Assembly (NCBI GenBank): GCA_027484575.1
Contig: JAIXSQ010000012.1
Location: forward strand, 101,859 to 165,858
Length of the DNA: 64,000 bases
Source: Comamonadaceae bacterium
GTDB taxonomy: Bacteria > Pseudomonadota > Gammaproteobacteria > Burkholderiales > Burkholderiaceae_C
Direction of reading: 5' to 3'
The position numbers and the translations under genes are program-made. Below are positions 45,918 through 54,087 of the stretch, piece after piece. How positions within the stretch are numbered: the stretch's first letter is position 1; each line of letters begins with the position of its first letter. The notes under the pieces were generated by a model. It had not been told where the DNA came from. It did not search any database and saw only the letters and a list, made by a program, of their open reading frames with translations.

Positions 45918-46646
45918 ATGCCGTTCCCACCTCCGTTCGTGCCGCCCGAGGCGGCTTCCGACGCCCTGGCCCGCCAGGGCCATGCCGTGCTCGACGCGGC
46001 CGGCGTGCGCCGCCTGGCCGGCCTGTCGGCCGACGCGCTCGCAGCCCTCGCCCCCAGCTGGAACGACCTGCCGCCCGATGCCTACCTGAAGGACGGCGGC
46101 CGCTACCGCCGGCGGCGCCACGGCAGCTTCGTGGCCGATGCGGGCCGGCTGGTGCAGGCGCCGCACCGCGCGCACTGGCAGCCGCTGGACTACAACGCGC
46201 TGCACGGCGGCATGGAGCGCTGGTTCGAGCCGCTGCATCCCGAGGTGGTGGCGGCGCCGGCCTGGGGCACGCTGCTGCAGGCGCTGGCCGGCCTGGCCGA
46301 CCGGCTGCGCGGCCCGCAACCCTGGTACGTCGAGGCGCACCAGTTCCGCATCGACACCACCGACGGCATCGGCCGGCCCACGCCCGAGGGCGCGCACCGC
46401 GACGGCGTCGATCTGGTGGCGGTGTTCCTGGTGGCGCGCGAGGGCATCAAGGGCGGCGAGACCCGGGTGTTCGACGCCGCCGGCCCGAACGGCCAGCGCT
46501 TCACCCTGGCCGAGCCCTGGAGCGTGCTGCTGCTGGACGATGCGCGGGTGATCCACGAGACCACGCCGATCCAGCCGACCGCGCCCGGCGGCCACCGCGA
46601 CACGCTGGTGGTGACGCTGCGCGCGGGCGGCTTCCAGGACGCCTGA
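45918..46646 (+). CDS. 2-oxoglutarate/Fe(II) dioxygenase family protein
   Basis: A 242-residue protein of the small 2OG-Fe dioxygenase group (PF10014). The iron-binding HxD is in EGAHRDGVD (about residue 157-159) and the distal His in RVIHETTPI (about 212), with an Arg in the following HRDTLVV strand for 2-oxoglutarate. The family includes amino acid hydroxylases of the isoleucine type. The substrate is unknown. TAAGCT lies 10 bases before the ATG. It is divergent from the hemerythrin gene. Confidence 0.83.
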   Translation: MPFPPPFVPPEAASDALARQGHAVLDAAGVRRLAGLSADALAALAPSWNDLPPDAYLKDGGRYRRRRHGSFVADAGRLVQAPHRAHWQPLDYNALHGGMERWFEPLHPEVVAAPAWGTLLQALAGLADRLRGPQPWYVEAHQFRIDTTDGIGRPTPEGAHRDGVDLVAVFLVAREGIKGGETRVFDAAGPNGQRFTLAEPWSVLLLDDARVIHETTPIQPTAPGGHRDTLVVTLRAGGFQDA

Positions 46647-46675
46647 GACCGGCCCGCGCGCGGCGGGTCCCGGGC

Positions 46676-46954
46676 TCAGAAGAACCGGCGCAGCTGCCGC
46701 CAGAAGCGCCACGCCGCCCAGGCCTGGGTGCCCCAGCGCATCGCGCGGGCGGGGCGCAGCAGAACCAGCAGCGCGGCCGCGGCGCCGACCCAGTGCGGCC
46801 GGGCGAGCACGCCACCCAGGCGCGCGCGCCAGCGGTCGGCCCGGGCCAGGGGCGCCTGCGCGACCGCCAGCTGCGCCTGCAAGCGGTGCCGCAGCACGTT
46901 GCTGCGCGCCTGCAGCACGGCGCGCTTGCGTTGCAGCTCGGGGAAGGCGGCCAT
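46676..46954 (-). CDS. YqjK-like small envelope protein
   Basis: A 92-residue protein: basic coiled-coil start (LQRKRAVLQARSNVLRHRL) followed by a hydrophobic helix around residues 50-68 and a basic end. It follows the YqjD- and YqjE-like genes with 5 bases between, as yqjK follows yqjDE in enterobacteria. Sequence identity with YqjK is weak; context is the main support. Function unknown. Confidence 0.65.
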   Translation of the reverse strand: MAAFPELQRKRAVLQARSNVLRHRLQAQLAVAQAPLARADRWRARLGGVLARPHWVGAAAALLVLLRPARAMRWGTQAWAAWRFWRQLRRFF

Positions 46955-46959
46955 GCGGC

Positions 46960-47346
46960 TCAGTCGGCCGGGCCGGCGCGCAGCGCGTCGCGGTCGCGCT
47001 GCAGCTCGTCCAGCGTGGCCTGGAACGGGCTGGCCGGGCTGCGCAGCAGGCGCAGGCCGCCGCGCACCAGCGCCGCACCCGCGCCCACGCTGGCCAGCGT
47101 GAGCACGACCAGCGCCGCGAGCCGGTACTGCGGGCCGGCCAGCACCAGCACCAGCGCGCACAGCAGCACCATGCCGACCACCAGCAGCAGCACGCCGGCG
47201 ACGGCCAGCAGCAGCCCCTGGCCGAGGCGCAGCTTCTGCTCCTCGAGGTCGGTGCCCAGCAGGGCCAGCCGCACCTGGGCCAGCTCCAGGCCGGTGTCGC
47301 CCAGCTGCCGCAGGCGGCCGAGCAGGGAGGCGGGCGCGTCGGCCAC
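46960..47346 (-). CDS. YqjE-like / phage holin family membrane protein
   Basis: A 128-residue protein with two neighbouring transmembrane helices (about residues 48-72 and 75-98) and an amphipathic start LLGRLRQLGDTGLELAQVR. This matches the YqjE (holin superfamily 6) type. GTG start at 47346, 5 bases after the DUF883 stop. It lies inside a three-gene operon. Confidence 0.78.
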   Translation of the reverse strand: MADAPASLLGRLRQLGDTGLELAQVRLALLGTDLEEQKLRLGQGLLLAVAGVLLLVVGMVLLCALVLVLAGPQYRLAALVVLTLASVGAGAALVRGGLRLLRSPASPFQATLDELQRDRDALRAGPAD

Positions 47347-47351
47347 GGGGG

Positions 47352-47684
47352 TCAGCGACGGCCCAGCAGCAGGCCGACCAGCAGGCCCACGCCGGCGGCG
47401 ATGCCCACGGCGGTCCAGGGCTGGTCGTGCACGAAGTCGTCGGCGGCCTTGCCGGCCTCGCGGGCCGCGCCGACCGCATCGGCCTGCAGCCGCGCGAGGT
47501 CGCCCCGGGCGGCGTCCATGCGGTCCTGGATGCGGTGGCGCAGCTCGGTGACCTTGTCGCCGGCCTGGCCCGCGGTCAGGCGCAGCAGCTCCTCGGCATC
47601 GGTGATCACCAGCTTGAGGTCGGCGATCAGCTTCTCGCGCGGGCCGCTGGGGCCCACGCCGATGGTCTTGACGGTGTCGTCCAT
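47352..47684 (-). CDS. DUF883 family protein (YqjD/ElaB-like)
   Basis: A 110-residue protein. Residues 15-85 are a helical, coiled-coil stretch (LVITDAEELLRLTAGQAGDK), and the C-terminus is one membrane helix with the typical GIAAGVGLLVGLLLGRR end. E. coli YqjD and ElaB of this family bind ribosomes at the inner membrane in stationary phase. The ATG at 47684 has AGGAG 5 bases upstream. Confidence 0.9.
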   Translation of the reverse strand: MDDTVKTIGVGPSGPREKLIADLKLVITDAEELLRLTAGQAGDKVTELRHRIQDRMDAARGDLARLQADAVGAAREAGKAADDFVHDQPWTAVGIAAGVGLLVGLLLGRR

Positions 47685-47707
47685 GGCAACTCCTGATGGG
47701 AGCGCCA

Positions 47708-47713
47708 ATGGTA
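47708..47713 (-). promoter_or_regulatory. -10 box of the YqjD-like operon
   Basis: TACCAT on the minus strand, with the predicted transcription start about 17 bases before the DUF883 ATG, leaving room for the AGGAG ribosome site. Confidence 0.4.
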
Positions 47714-47756
47714 GAGGCAGCCCGCCGCCCCTGGCCGCGGCGGGACTTGCGGCGGA

Positions 47757-48521
47757 TCAGTCGCGCACGTCGCCCACGGGATTGCTGCCGAAGTCGGGGC
47801 GCGCCAGGTAGGCCAGCACGCGGGCGGCGGCCTCGTCGGGCGAGGTGAGCATGCCCTTGTCCTTCAGGCCGGCGAAGTTGGCCACGTCGGGGAAGTCGGC
47901 CGGGTCGGCGCCGCGCAGCTGCACCTGCATGTCGGTGTCGATCACGCCGGGCGCCAGCGAGACGATGCGTGCGCCGTTGGGCGACTGGGCCTCCTCCAGC
48001 GCCACGCAGCGGCTGTAGTGGTCCATGCCCGCCTTGGCGGCGCAGTAGCCGGCCTGCGAGGCCATGGCCCGGCGGCCCAGCCCGGAGGAGATGTTCAGCA
48101 CCTTGCGCACGCAGCCCCAGCCGGCGGTGGCGCGCAGGAAGGCGCCGGTCAGCAGCATGGGCGCCTCGAGGTCGACGCGCAGGGCCTGCGCGAGGTCGGC
48201 CGCGGGAATGGCGCCGATCGGCGCGATGCGCGGCAGCACGCCGGCGTTGTTGATCAGGGTGACCGACTGCAGGCCGGCGGCGCCGCGGGCCGCCAGCCAG
48301 GTGGCCAGGCGCTCGGCGGCCTGCTCGCCGCGGGCCAGGTCCTGCGGCCACTGTTCCAGCGGCACGCCACGCCCGGCGGCCTGCGCAGCGAGGGTGTCGT
48401 TGGTCTTGCGCGAGATGCACAGCAGCGCATGGCCGGCGTCGAGCAGCTGGCGGGCCATGGACAGGCCCATGCCGCGCGAGGCGCCGGTGAGGATGGTGAG
48501 GTGGGCGACGGAGGTGGACAT
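47757..48521 (-). CDS. SDR oxidoreductase (sepiapterin-reductase-like)
   Basis: A 254-residue classical SDR. TGASRGMG at about residues 13-20, NNAGVLP, catalytic Ser in NISSGLG and YCAAK as YxxxK. The insertions around residues 100-130 and the wording VSLAPGVIDTDMQ resemble the YueD/benzil reductase and sepiapterin reductase group. The substrate is unknown. TACCAT lies 7 bases before its ATG, a leaderless-type promoter. Confidence 0.87.
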   Translation of the reverse strand: MSTSVAHLTILTGASRGMGLSMARQLLDAGHALLCISRKTNDTLAAQAAGRGVPLEQWPQDLARGEQAAERLATWLAARGAAGLQSVTLINNAGVLPRIAPIGAIPAADLAQALRVDLEAPMLLTGAFLRATAGWGCVRKVLNISSGLGRRAMASQAGYCAAKAGMDHYSRCVALEEAQSPNGARIVSLAPGVIDTDMQVQLRGADPADFPDVANFAGLKDKGMLTSPDEAAARVLAYLARPDFGSNPVGDVRD

Positions 48522-48534
48522 GCGCCCGATGGTA
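48522..48534 (-). promoter_or_regulatory. Candidate leaderless promoter (SDR, minus strand)
   Basis: TACCAT on the minus strand (48534-48529) plus 7 bases (CGGGCGC), then the ATG at 48521. Confidence 0.45.
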
Positions 48535-48553
48535 AGCGCCGCCCGGGGCCGGT

Positions 48554-49210
48554 TCAGAAGGGCGGCGGGCTGGTCCAGCGCATCGGCGTGCCGTCGGCCG
48601 GGTGCGCCAGGGCGAGCTCCCGCGCATGCAGCAGCAGGCGCGGCGCGGCGGCCACCACCGCGGGCGGGGCATACAGGGCGTCGCCGACGATGGGGCAGCC
48701 CAGCGCGAGCAGGTGCACCCGCAGCTGGTGGGCGCGCCCGGTCACCGGCTCGAGCTCCAGCCGGGTGGTGCCCGGCCGGGGGCCCGGGCCCAGCACACGC
48801 CAGCGGGTGCGGCTGGGGCGGCCGTGGACCGGGTCGACCTGCTGGCGCGGGCGGTTGGGCCAGTCGGCGCCCAGCGGCAGGTCGATGGTGCCCCAGCCGT
48901 CGGCGCCCTCGGGACCGGGTGGGCGGCCGGCGACGACGGCCTCGTAGCGCTTGTGCACCCGGCGCTGCTCGAAGGCGGCGGACAGCGCGCGCTGCACCGC
49001 GGGGCCGCGGGCGAACAGCAGCAGCCCCGAGGTGGCCTGGTCCAGCCGGTGCACGACGAGGGCGTCCGGGTGCAGCGCCTGCACCCGGGTGGCCAGGCAG
49101 TCCTGCTTGTCGGCCCCGCGGCCCGGCACCGACAGCAGGCCGGCCGGCTTGTCGGCCACCAGCAGGTGCGCGTCGACCCAGGCCAGCAGGCCGGCCGACA
49201 ATGCCGGCAT
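48554..49210 (-). CDS. RluA-family pseudouridine synthase
   Basis: A 218-residue RNA-modifying enzyme. The catalytic Asp lies in VVHRLDQATSGLLLFA (about residue 52), preceded by the basic DKPAGLLSVPGRG, and ELEPVTGRAHQLRVHL (about 166) is the second family mark. No S4 domain is present, so it is the short RluA/TruC-like form. The RNA target is unclear. The ATG at 49210-49208 overlaps the start codon of the divergent DMT-type gene (shared CATG); later GTG codons are possible starts. Confidence 0.87.
   Translation of the reverse strand: MPALSAGLLAWVDAHLLVADKPAGLLSVPGRGADKQDCLATRVQALHPDALVVHRLDQATSGLLLFARGPAVQRALSAAFEQRRVHKRYEAVVAGRPPGPEGADGWGTIDLPLGADWPNRPRQQVDPVHGRPSRTRWRVLGPGPRPGTTRLELEPVTGRAHQLRVHLLALGCPIVGDALYAPPAVVAAAPRLLLHARELALAHPADGTPMRWTSPPPF
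49197..49208 (+). promoter_or_regulatory. Candidate leaderless promoter of the DMT-type gene
   Basis: GACAAT plus 6 bases (GCCGGC), then the ATG at 49209. It lies inside the start of the opposite RluA-type gene. Confidence 0.4.
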
Positions 49211-49577
49211 GACCGCCCTGACCTCGCTGCCTGCGTCGCTGCAGACCGTGCTGCTGCTCGTCGCCTCGAACGTGTTCATGACCCTGGCCTGGTACGGCCA
49301 CCTGAAGAACCTGGCCGACAAGCCCTGGTGGGCCGCGGCGCTGGTGAGCTGGGGGATCGCGCTGGCCGAGTACCTGCTGCAGGTGCCGGCCAACCGCATC
49401 GGCTTCCAGCAGGCCGGCCTGTCAGTCGCGCAGCTCAAGATCATGCAGGAAGTGATCACGCTGCTGGTGTTCGTGCCGTTCGCGGTGGTGTACCTGCGCC
49501 AGCCGATGCGGCTGGACTTCCTGTGGGCCGCGCTGTGCCTGGTGGGGGCGGTGTACTTCGTCTTCCGCGGCGGCTGA
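49209..49577 (+). CDS. DMT-superfamily small membrane protein (DUF486)
   Basis: A 122-residue protein with four helices. FMTLAWYGHL, YLLQVPANRIGF and KIMQEVITLLVFVPFAVVYL are marks of DUF486. It resembles a single half of an EamA-type transporter and would need to dimerise. Substrate unknown. Divergent from the RluA-type gene with overlapping start codons. Confidence 0.88.
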   Translation: MTALTSLPASLQTVLLLVASNVFMTLAWYGHLKNLADKPWWAAALVSWGIALAEYLLQVPANRIGFQQAGLSVAQLKIMQEVITLLVFVPFAVVYLRQPMRLDFLWAALCLVGAVYFVFRGG

Positions 49578-49624
49578 GCGGCACCGGCTCCCCGGGGCCA
49601 CAAGGGCAGCCGTTTACACTCGCC

Positions 49625-49642
49625 CGTCACACAATCGTCACA
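49625..49642 (+). promoter_or_regulatory. Candidate Pho box before the DUF47-PiT operon
   Basis: Two identical 7-base repeats CGTCACA (49625-49631 and 49636-49642) are separated by 4 bases (CAAT). The 11-base period is the geometry of a PhoB half-site pair (consensus CTGTCAT-N4-CTGTCAT). It lies 14 bases before the ATG, downstream of a TTTACA at 49613, so binding may cover the promoter and repress. Confidence 0.55.
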
Positions 49643-49656
49643 TTCAGGACACCCGC

Positions 49657-50304
49657 ATGCTGTTCGGCAAGCTGCTGCCGCGCGAAGGCAACTTCTACGA
49701 GATGTTCAACCAGCACGCCGCCCGCACGTTGGAGGCGGCCCAGGCCTTCGCCAAGCTGGTGGCGCACTACGACGATCCGCAACTGCGCGAGCGTCACAAC
49801 CGCGAGGTGGACGAGGCCGAGCGCGCGGCCGACCGCGTGACGCACGACGTCAACAAGCTGATCCACAAGACCTTCATCACGCCGATCGACCGGGACCAGA
49901 TCCACACGCTGATCAACACCATGGACGACGTGGCCGACCTGATCCAGGACTCGGCCGAGACCATGGCGCTGTACGACCTGCGCGCGGTCAACGACGAGAT
50001 CACCCGCCTGACCGACCTGTCGGTCAAGTGCGTGGAGCGCGTCAAGGATGCCGTCGCGATGATCGGCAGCCTGGGCGATGCGGCCACCGCCGAGGCGGCG
50101 CTCAAGACCTGCGAGGAGATCGACAAGCTCGAGTCGGACGCCGACCGGGTGATGCGCTCGGCCATGAGCCGGCTGTTCCGCGAGGAGCCGGACGTGCGCG
50201 AGGTGATCAAGCTCAAGGCGGTGTACGAACTGCTGGAGACCATCACCGACAAGTGCGAGGACGTCGCCAACCTGATCGAGGGCATCGTCCTCGAGCATTC
50301 CTGA
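49657..50304 (+). CDS. DUF47 family phosphate transport accessory protein (PhoU-like)
   Basis: A 215-residue all-helical protein. NFYEMFNQHA at the start, EVDEAERAADRVTHDV, FITPIDRDQIHTLINTMDDVADLI and the end ITDKCEDVANLIEGIV match the DUF47/PhoU-like fold with acidic metal-binding DxxxD/ExxxD motifs. It partners with the PiT transporter 16 bases downstream, probably as a regulator of phosphate uptake. Confidence 0.94.
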   Translation: MLFGKLLPREGNFYEMFNQHAARTLEAAQAFAKLVAHYDDPQLRERHNREVDEAERAADRVTHDVNKLIHKTFITPIDRDQIHTLINTMDDVADLIQDSAETMALYDLRAVNDEITRLTDLSVKCVERVKDAVAMIGSLGDAATAEAALKTCEEIDKLESDADRVMRSAMSRLFREEPDVREVIKLKAVYELLETITDKCEDVANLIEGIVLEHS

Positions 50305-50320
50305 GCCGGGGCCCCTCGCG

Positions 50321-51334
50321 ATGGAACCGGTGCAGGCCGCCCTCTGGGTGGTGATCATGCTGGTGGCCCTGGCCCTGGCGTTCGACTTCATGAACGGCTT
50401 CCACGACGCGGCGAACTCGATCGCCACCGTCGTGTCCACCGGCGTGCTCAAGCCGACGCAGGCCGTGGTGTTCGCCGCCTTCTTCAACTTCGTGGCGATC
50501 TTCGTGTTCCACCTGAGCGTGGCGGCCACGGTGGGCAAGGGCATCGTGCAGCCCGGCGTCGTCGACACCCACGTGGTGTTCGGCGCGCTGGTGGGCGCGA
50601 TCACCTGGAACGTGATCACCTGGTACTACGGCATCCCCAGCAGCTCGTCGCACGCGCTGATCGGCGGCATCGTGGGCGCCGTGATCGCCAAGTCGGGCGC
50701 GGGCTCGCTGGTGGCCACCGGCATCTGGAAGACTGTGGCCTTCATCTTCGTCTCGCCGGTGCTGGGCTTCACGCTGGGCTCGCTGATGATGGTGGCGGTG
50801 GCGCAGATCTTCCGGCGGGCGACGCCGCGCAAGGTCGACCGCTGGTTCCGCCGGCTGCAGCTGGTCTCGGCCGGCGCCTACAGCCTGGGCCATGGCGGCA
50901 ACGACGCGCAGAAGACCATCGGCATCATCTGGCTGCTGCTCATCGCCACCGGCTACGTCTCGCAGGGCCAGAGCTCGCCCCCCGGCTGGGTCATCGTCAG
51001 CTGCTACGTGGCGATCGGCCTGGGGACCATGTTCGGCGGCTGGCGCATCGTCAAGACCATGGGCCAGAAGATCACCAAGCTCAAGCCGGTGGGCGGCTTC
51101 TGCGCCGAGACCGGCGGCGCCCTGACGCTGTTCTTGGCCACCGCGCTGGGCATCCCGGTGTCGACCACCCACACCATCACCGGCGCCATCGTGGGCGTGG
51201 GCTCGACGCAGCGTGCCAGCGCCGTGCGCTGGGGCGTGGCCGGCAACATCGTCTGGGCCTGGATCTTCACGATCCCGGCGGCGGCCTTCATGGCCGCGAT
51301 CGGCTACTGGCTGAGCCTGCAGCTGTTCCCCTGA
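50321..51334 (+). CDS. Inorganic phosphate transporter, PiT family
   Basis: A 337-residue membrane protein with about 10 helices. The two PiT signature repeats are visible: GFHDAANSIATVV (about residue 26-38) and GHGGNDAQKTIG (about 193-204), each with GxNDxxxx-like Asp/Asn residues for phosphate and cation. SSSHALIGGIVGA and STTHTITGAIVGVG pair as the inverted repeat halves. It imports phosphate with protons or as a metal-phosphate complex. Operon with DUF47. Confidence 0.95.
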   Translation: MEPVQAALWVVIMLVALALAFDFMNGFHDAANSIATVVSTGVLKPTQAVVFAAFFNFVAIFVFHLSVAATVGKGIVQPGVVDTHVVFGALVGAITWNVITWYYGIPSSSSHALIGGIVGAVIAKSGAGSLVATGIWKTVAFIFVSPVLGFTLGSLMMVAVAQIFRRATPRKVDRWFRRLQLVSAGAYSLGHGGNDAQKTIGIIWLLLIATGYVSQGQSSPPGWVIVSCYVAIGLGTMFGGWRIVKTMGQKITKLKPVGGFCAETGGALTLFLATALGIPVSTTHTITGAIVGVGSTQRASAVRWGVAGNIVWAWIFTIPAAAFMAAIGYWLSLQLFP

Positions 51335-51356
51335 GCGGGGCGGCCCGCCGGCGCGC

Positions 51357-51803
51357 TCACTGCGAGATGCGCCGGCCTTCCTCCACCTGGACTTCGAAGT
51401 AGCGCTGGAAGCTGTAGACGATGCTGGACATCAGCACCGTCGTGCCGATCAGCAGCGCCAGCACGACCGCGAAGATGGTCGCCCAGCGGGTGCGCCCGGG
51501 CCCGGCATCGGCCGGCGCGCCCGGGTTGTGGCGCGCGTTCCAGCGCTTGGCGTCCGTCAGGCCGTAGACGATGGCCGTCAGCGCGCAGGCGGCGAAGGCG
51601 AAACCGGCGATGGGCAGCAGCACCCAGCTGGCCGCGTCGTCGACGCCGAACTGCCGCACGCGCTGCAGGCCGTAGACGCCCAGGGCCGTGGGGATGGGCA
51701 GCAGCCAGCCCAGCATGTCGCCCGGGCCGTGCAGGTAGAAGCGGTGCAGGCCGAGCGGCCCCCCGACGAAGGCGAGCCAGGCGGCGATGGTCTTGCTCTT
51801 CAT
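51357..51803 (-). CDS. TM2-domain membrane protein
   Basis: A 148-residue protein. The start KTIAAWLAFVGGPLGLHRFYLHG is the TM2 domain mark (Gly-Leu-His-Arg-Phe-Tyr), followed by three more helices at about residues 33-50, 62-82 and 108-130. Its role is unknown. It overlaps the stop of the GNAT gene by 4 bases (ATGA), so it is coupled to that gene. Confidence 0.85.
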   Translation of the reverse strand: MKSKTIAAWLAFVGGPLGLHRFYLHGPGDMLGWLLPIPTALGVYGLQRVRQFGVDDAASWVLLPIAGFAFAACALTAIVYGLTDAKRWNARHNPGAPADAGPGRTRWATIFAVVLALLIGTTVLMSSIVYSFQRYFEVQVEEGRRISQ

Positions 51804-52327
51804 GCGGCCTCCGGGGCGGTGGCGGCGCCGTCGCCGACCACGCGTTCCATCAGCACGATGTCGAGCCAGCGGCCGAACTTCCAGCCGCAGCCGGCGATGG
51901 TGCCCACCGGGGTGAAGCCCAGCGCCCGGTGCACGCCGATCGAGCCGGCGTTGGCCGAGTCGCCGATCACGGCGATGAGCTTGCGGATGCCCGCGGCCTC
52001 GGCGCGGGCGACGAGCTCGGTGAGCAGCTGGCGGCCCAGGCCGCGGCCGGCCGCGTCGGGGTGCAGGTAGATCGAGTCCTCGGCCGAGTAGCGGTACGCC
52101 GGGCGGGGCTTGAACCACTGGCAGTAGGCGTAGCCCAGCACCTGGCCGGCGTCCTCGATCACCAGCCAGGGCAGGCCCTTGCCGAGCACGTCCTCGCGGC
52201 GCGCGGCCATCTCGGGCCCGGTCGGCGGGGTGGTCTCGAAAGTGCCGGTGCCGTGCAGCACGTGGTGCGCGTAGATGGCGGTGATGGCCGGCAGATCGGC
52301 GGCCGTGCTGGGTCGGACAAGGGGCAT
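51800..52327 (-). CDS. GNAT N-acetyltransferase, phosphinothricin-acetyltransferase-like
   Basis: A 175-residue acetyltransferase. RPSTAADLPAITAIYAHHV opens the Bar/Pat group, the acetyl-CoA loop is HPDAAGRGLGRQLL (about residues 90-103), and GFTPVGTIAGCGWKFGRWLD is the end mark of this group, which acetylates methionine sulfone, sulfoximine or phosphinothricin-like amines. The exact substrate is unknown. It starts 14 bases from the rpsP promoter on the opposite strand. Confidence 0.88.
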   Translation of the reverse strand: MPLVRPSTAADLPAITAIYAHHVLHGTGTFETTPPTGPEMAARREDVLGKGLPWLVIEDAGQVLGYAYCQWFKPRPAYRYSAEDSIYLHPDAAGRGLGRQLLTELVARAEAAGIRKLIAVIGDSANAGSIGVHRALGFTPVGTIAGCGWKFGRWLDIVLMERVVGDGAATAPEAA

Positions 52328-52341
52328 GTCGGCGGGGTGGC

Positions 52342-52375
52342 TATAATCGCGGGCTTTCCAGCGTGTCGCTGGCCG
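52342..52375 (+). promoter_or_regulatory. rpsP operon promoter and 5' hairpin
   Basis: -10 box TATAAT (52342-52347) with the GC-rich discriminator CGCGGGC, then a hairpin CCAGCG-TGT-CGCTGG directly after the expected start. No clear -35. The leader to rpsP is about 105 bases. The same -10/discriminator block recurs at rplS and the rRNA operon. Confidence 0.6.
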
Positions 52376-52456
52376 GGTGGCCATGTCGCGTGTCTCAGTC
52401 GCTGGAAGATCTGCAGCGGGCCCCAGAGCCGGGCCCGAACCACCCAAGGATAAATC

Positions 52457-52723
52457 ATGGTCGTGATCCGACTCGCACGCGGCGGCAGCAAGCACCGTCC
52501 GTTCTTCAACATCGTGGTCGCCGACAAGCGCGAGCGCCGCGACGGCCGCTTCATCGAGCGTCTGGGCTTCTACAACCCGATCGCCAAGGATGGCGAGGAG
52601 GGCATCCGCATCGCCCAGGACCGCCTGAGCTACTGGCGTGGTGTCGGCGCGCAGGCGTCGCCCACGGTCGAGCGCCTGCTCAAGCAGGCCGCCAAGGCAG
52701 CCCCGGCCGCCGCCGCGGCCTGA
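52457..52723 (+). CDS. rpsP: 30S ribosomal protein S16
   Basis: An 88-residue ribosomal protein, usual length. [20 protein letters not shown] at the start and [15 protein letters not shown] after it are the family marks. Ribosome site AAGGAT. First gene of rpsP-rimM-trmD(-rplS). The Ala-rich end (APAAAAA) is typical of the Burkholderiales. Confidence 0.98.
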   Translation: MVVIRLARGGSKHRPFFNIVVADKRERRDGRFIERLGFYNPIAKDGEEGIRIAQDRLSYWRGVGAQASPTVERLLKQAAKAAPAAAAA

Positions 52724-52728
52724 GCGGC

Positions 52729-53298
52729 GTGAGCCTCCCCGGGCTCGAGGCGGCCACGCTGCCGGACGATGCGGTCGAGGTCGGCCGCATCCACGATGCC
52801 TGGGGCGTCAAGGGCTGGTTCAAGGTCCTGCCCCACAGCGCTTCCCCGGAAGCGCTTTTTTCTTCCCGGCGCTGGTTCCTGCAGCCGTCCGAGCGGGCCG
52901 CCAAGCCGGCCTTCGCGGGCACGGTGCTGCTGCGCATCCGGGAGGCCAAGGAACACTCCGACAGCGTGGTCGCCAGCGCCCACGAGGTCGACGACCGCTC
53001 CGCGGCCGAGGCGCTCAAGGGCGCCCGCATCTACGTGCCCCGCTCGAGCTTTCCCACCGCCGGGAAGGACGAGTACTACTGGGTCGACCTGATCGGCCTG
53101 CAGGTCGTCAACCGCGAGGGCCTGGGCCTGGGCACGGTGCGCGACCTGATGTCGACGGGTCCGCAGACGGTGCTGGTGGTCGGCTTCGAGGCCGACGGCA
53201 AGCCGGCCGAGCGCATGATCCCGTTCGTGTCGGCCTTCGTCGACGCGGTCGACGTGCCGGGCGGGCGCATCACCGTCGACTGGCAGCCGGACTACTGA
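52729..53298 (+). CDS. rimM: Ribosome maturation factor RimM
   Basis: A 189-residue protein that helps 30S maturation by binding S19 and the 16S head. VEVGRIHDAWGVKGWFKV at about residues 17-34 is the N-terminal domain mark; the C-terminal PRC-like barrel holds EYYWVDLIGLQVVNREG and RMIPFV. The GTG start at 52729 lies 5 bases after the rpsP stop. An internal TTTTTTCTTC run follows the GCGCTTCCCCGGAAGCGC hairpin at about 52838-52866, a terminator-like structure inside the coding region. Confidence 0.95.
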   Translation: MSLPGLEAATLPDDAVEVGRIHDAWGVKGWFKVLPHSASPEALFSSRRWFLQPSERAAKPAFAGTVLLRIREAKEHSDSVVASAHEVDDRSAAEALKGARIYVPRSSFPTAGKDEYYWVDLIGLQVVNREGLGLGTVRDLMSTGPQTVLVVGFEADGKPAERMIPFVSAFVDAVDVPGGRITVDWQPDY

Positions 53299-53319
53299 AG
53301 CCGCCGCGGCGATCGCGCG

Positions 53320-54087
53320 ATGCGTTTCGACGTCCTGACCCTGTTTCCCGAACTGTTCGCGCCCTTCCTGGCAGCGGGCGTGACGCGCCGCGCCTACGCC
53401 TCGGGCCAGGTCGACGTGCGGCTGTGGAATCCGCGCGACCAGGCCGAGGGCAACTACCGCAGGGTGGACGACCGCCCCTTCGGCGGCGGCCCGGGCATGG
53501 TGATGCTGGCCGAGCCGCTGGCGCGCTGCGTGCAGGCGGTGCGCGCCGAACGCGGCGCCTCGGCGCCCGTCGTGCTGTTCTCGCCCACGGGCCGGCGGCT
53601 GGACCATGGCCAGGTCGAGCGCTGGGCGGCGGGCGAGGGGGCCATCCTGCTGTGCGGCCGCTACGAGGGCATCGACCAGCGCTTCGTCGACAGCCACGTC
53701 GACGAGCAGTTGAGCCTGGGCGATTTCGTGCTCTCGGGCGGGGAGATCGCGGCGATGGCGCTGCTGGACGCCGTGGCGCGCCTGCAGCCCGGGGTGCTGA
53801 ACGAGGCCGGCAGCCACGAGGCCGACAGCTTCAACCCCGCCATCGACGGCCTGCTCGACTGCCCGCACTACACGCGGCCGGAGGAGTGGCAGGGGCGGCG
53901 GGTGCCGGCCGAACTGCTGTCCGGCCACCATGCGCAGATCGAGCGCTGGCGGCGCGAGCGGCGGCTGGAGGCCACCGCCCGCCTGCGGCCCGACCTGCTG
54001 GCGACCGCGCGCGCGGCCGGCCGGCTGGACGCCCGTGACGAGGCGTTCCTGGCCGGCTTGCGGCACGAGCGGCCCGCCGGGCTATAA
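53320..54087 (+). CDS. trmD: tRNA (guanine-N1-)-methyltransferase
   Basis: A 255-residue SPOUT enzyme that methylates G37 of tRNAs. [12 protein letters not shown] opens it, [13 protein letters not shown] binds tRNA, and the knot is [12 protein letters not shown] with [12 protein letters not shown]. 21 bases after rimM. Its stop TAA is part of the TATAAT -10 box of rplS. Confidence 0.97.
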   Translation: MRFDVLTLFPELFAPFLAAGVTRRAYASGQVDVRLWNPRDQAEGNYRRVDDRPFGGGPGMVMLAEPLARCVQAVRAERGASAPVVLFSPTGRRLDHGQVERWAAGEGAILLCGRYEGIDQRFVDSHVDEQLSLGDFVLSGGEIAAMALLDAVARLQPGVLNEAGSHEADSFNPAIDGLLDCPHYTRPEEWQGRRVPAELLSGHHAQIERWRRERRLEATARLRPDLLATARAAGRLDARDEAFLAGLRHERPAGL

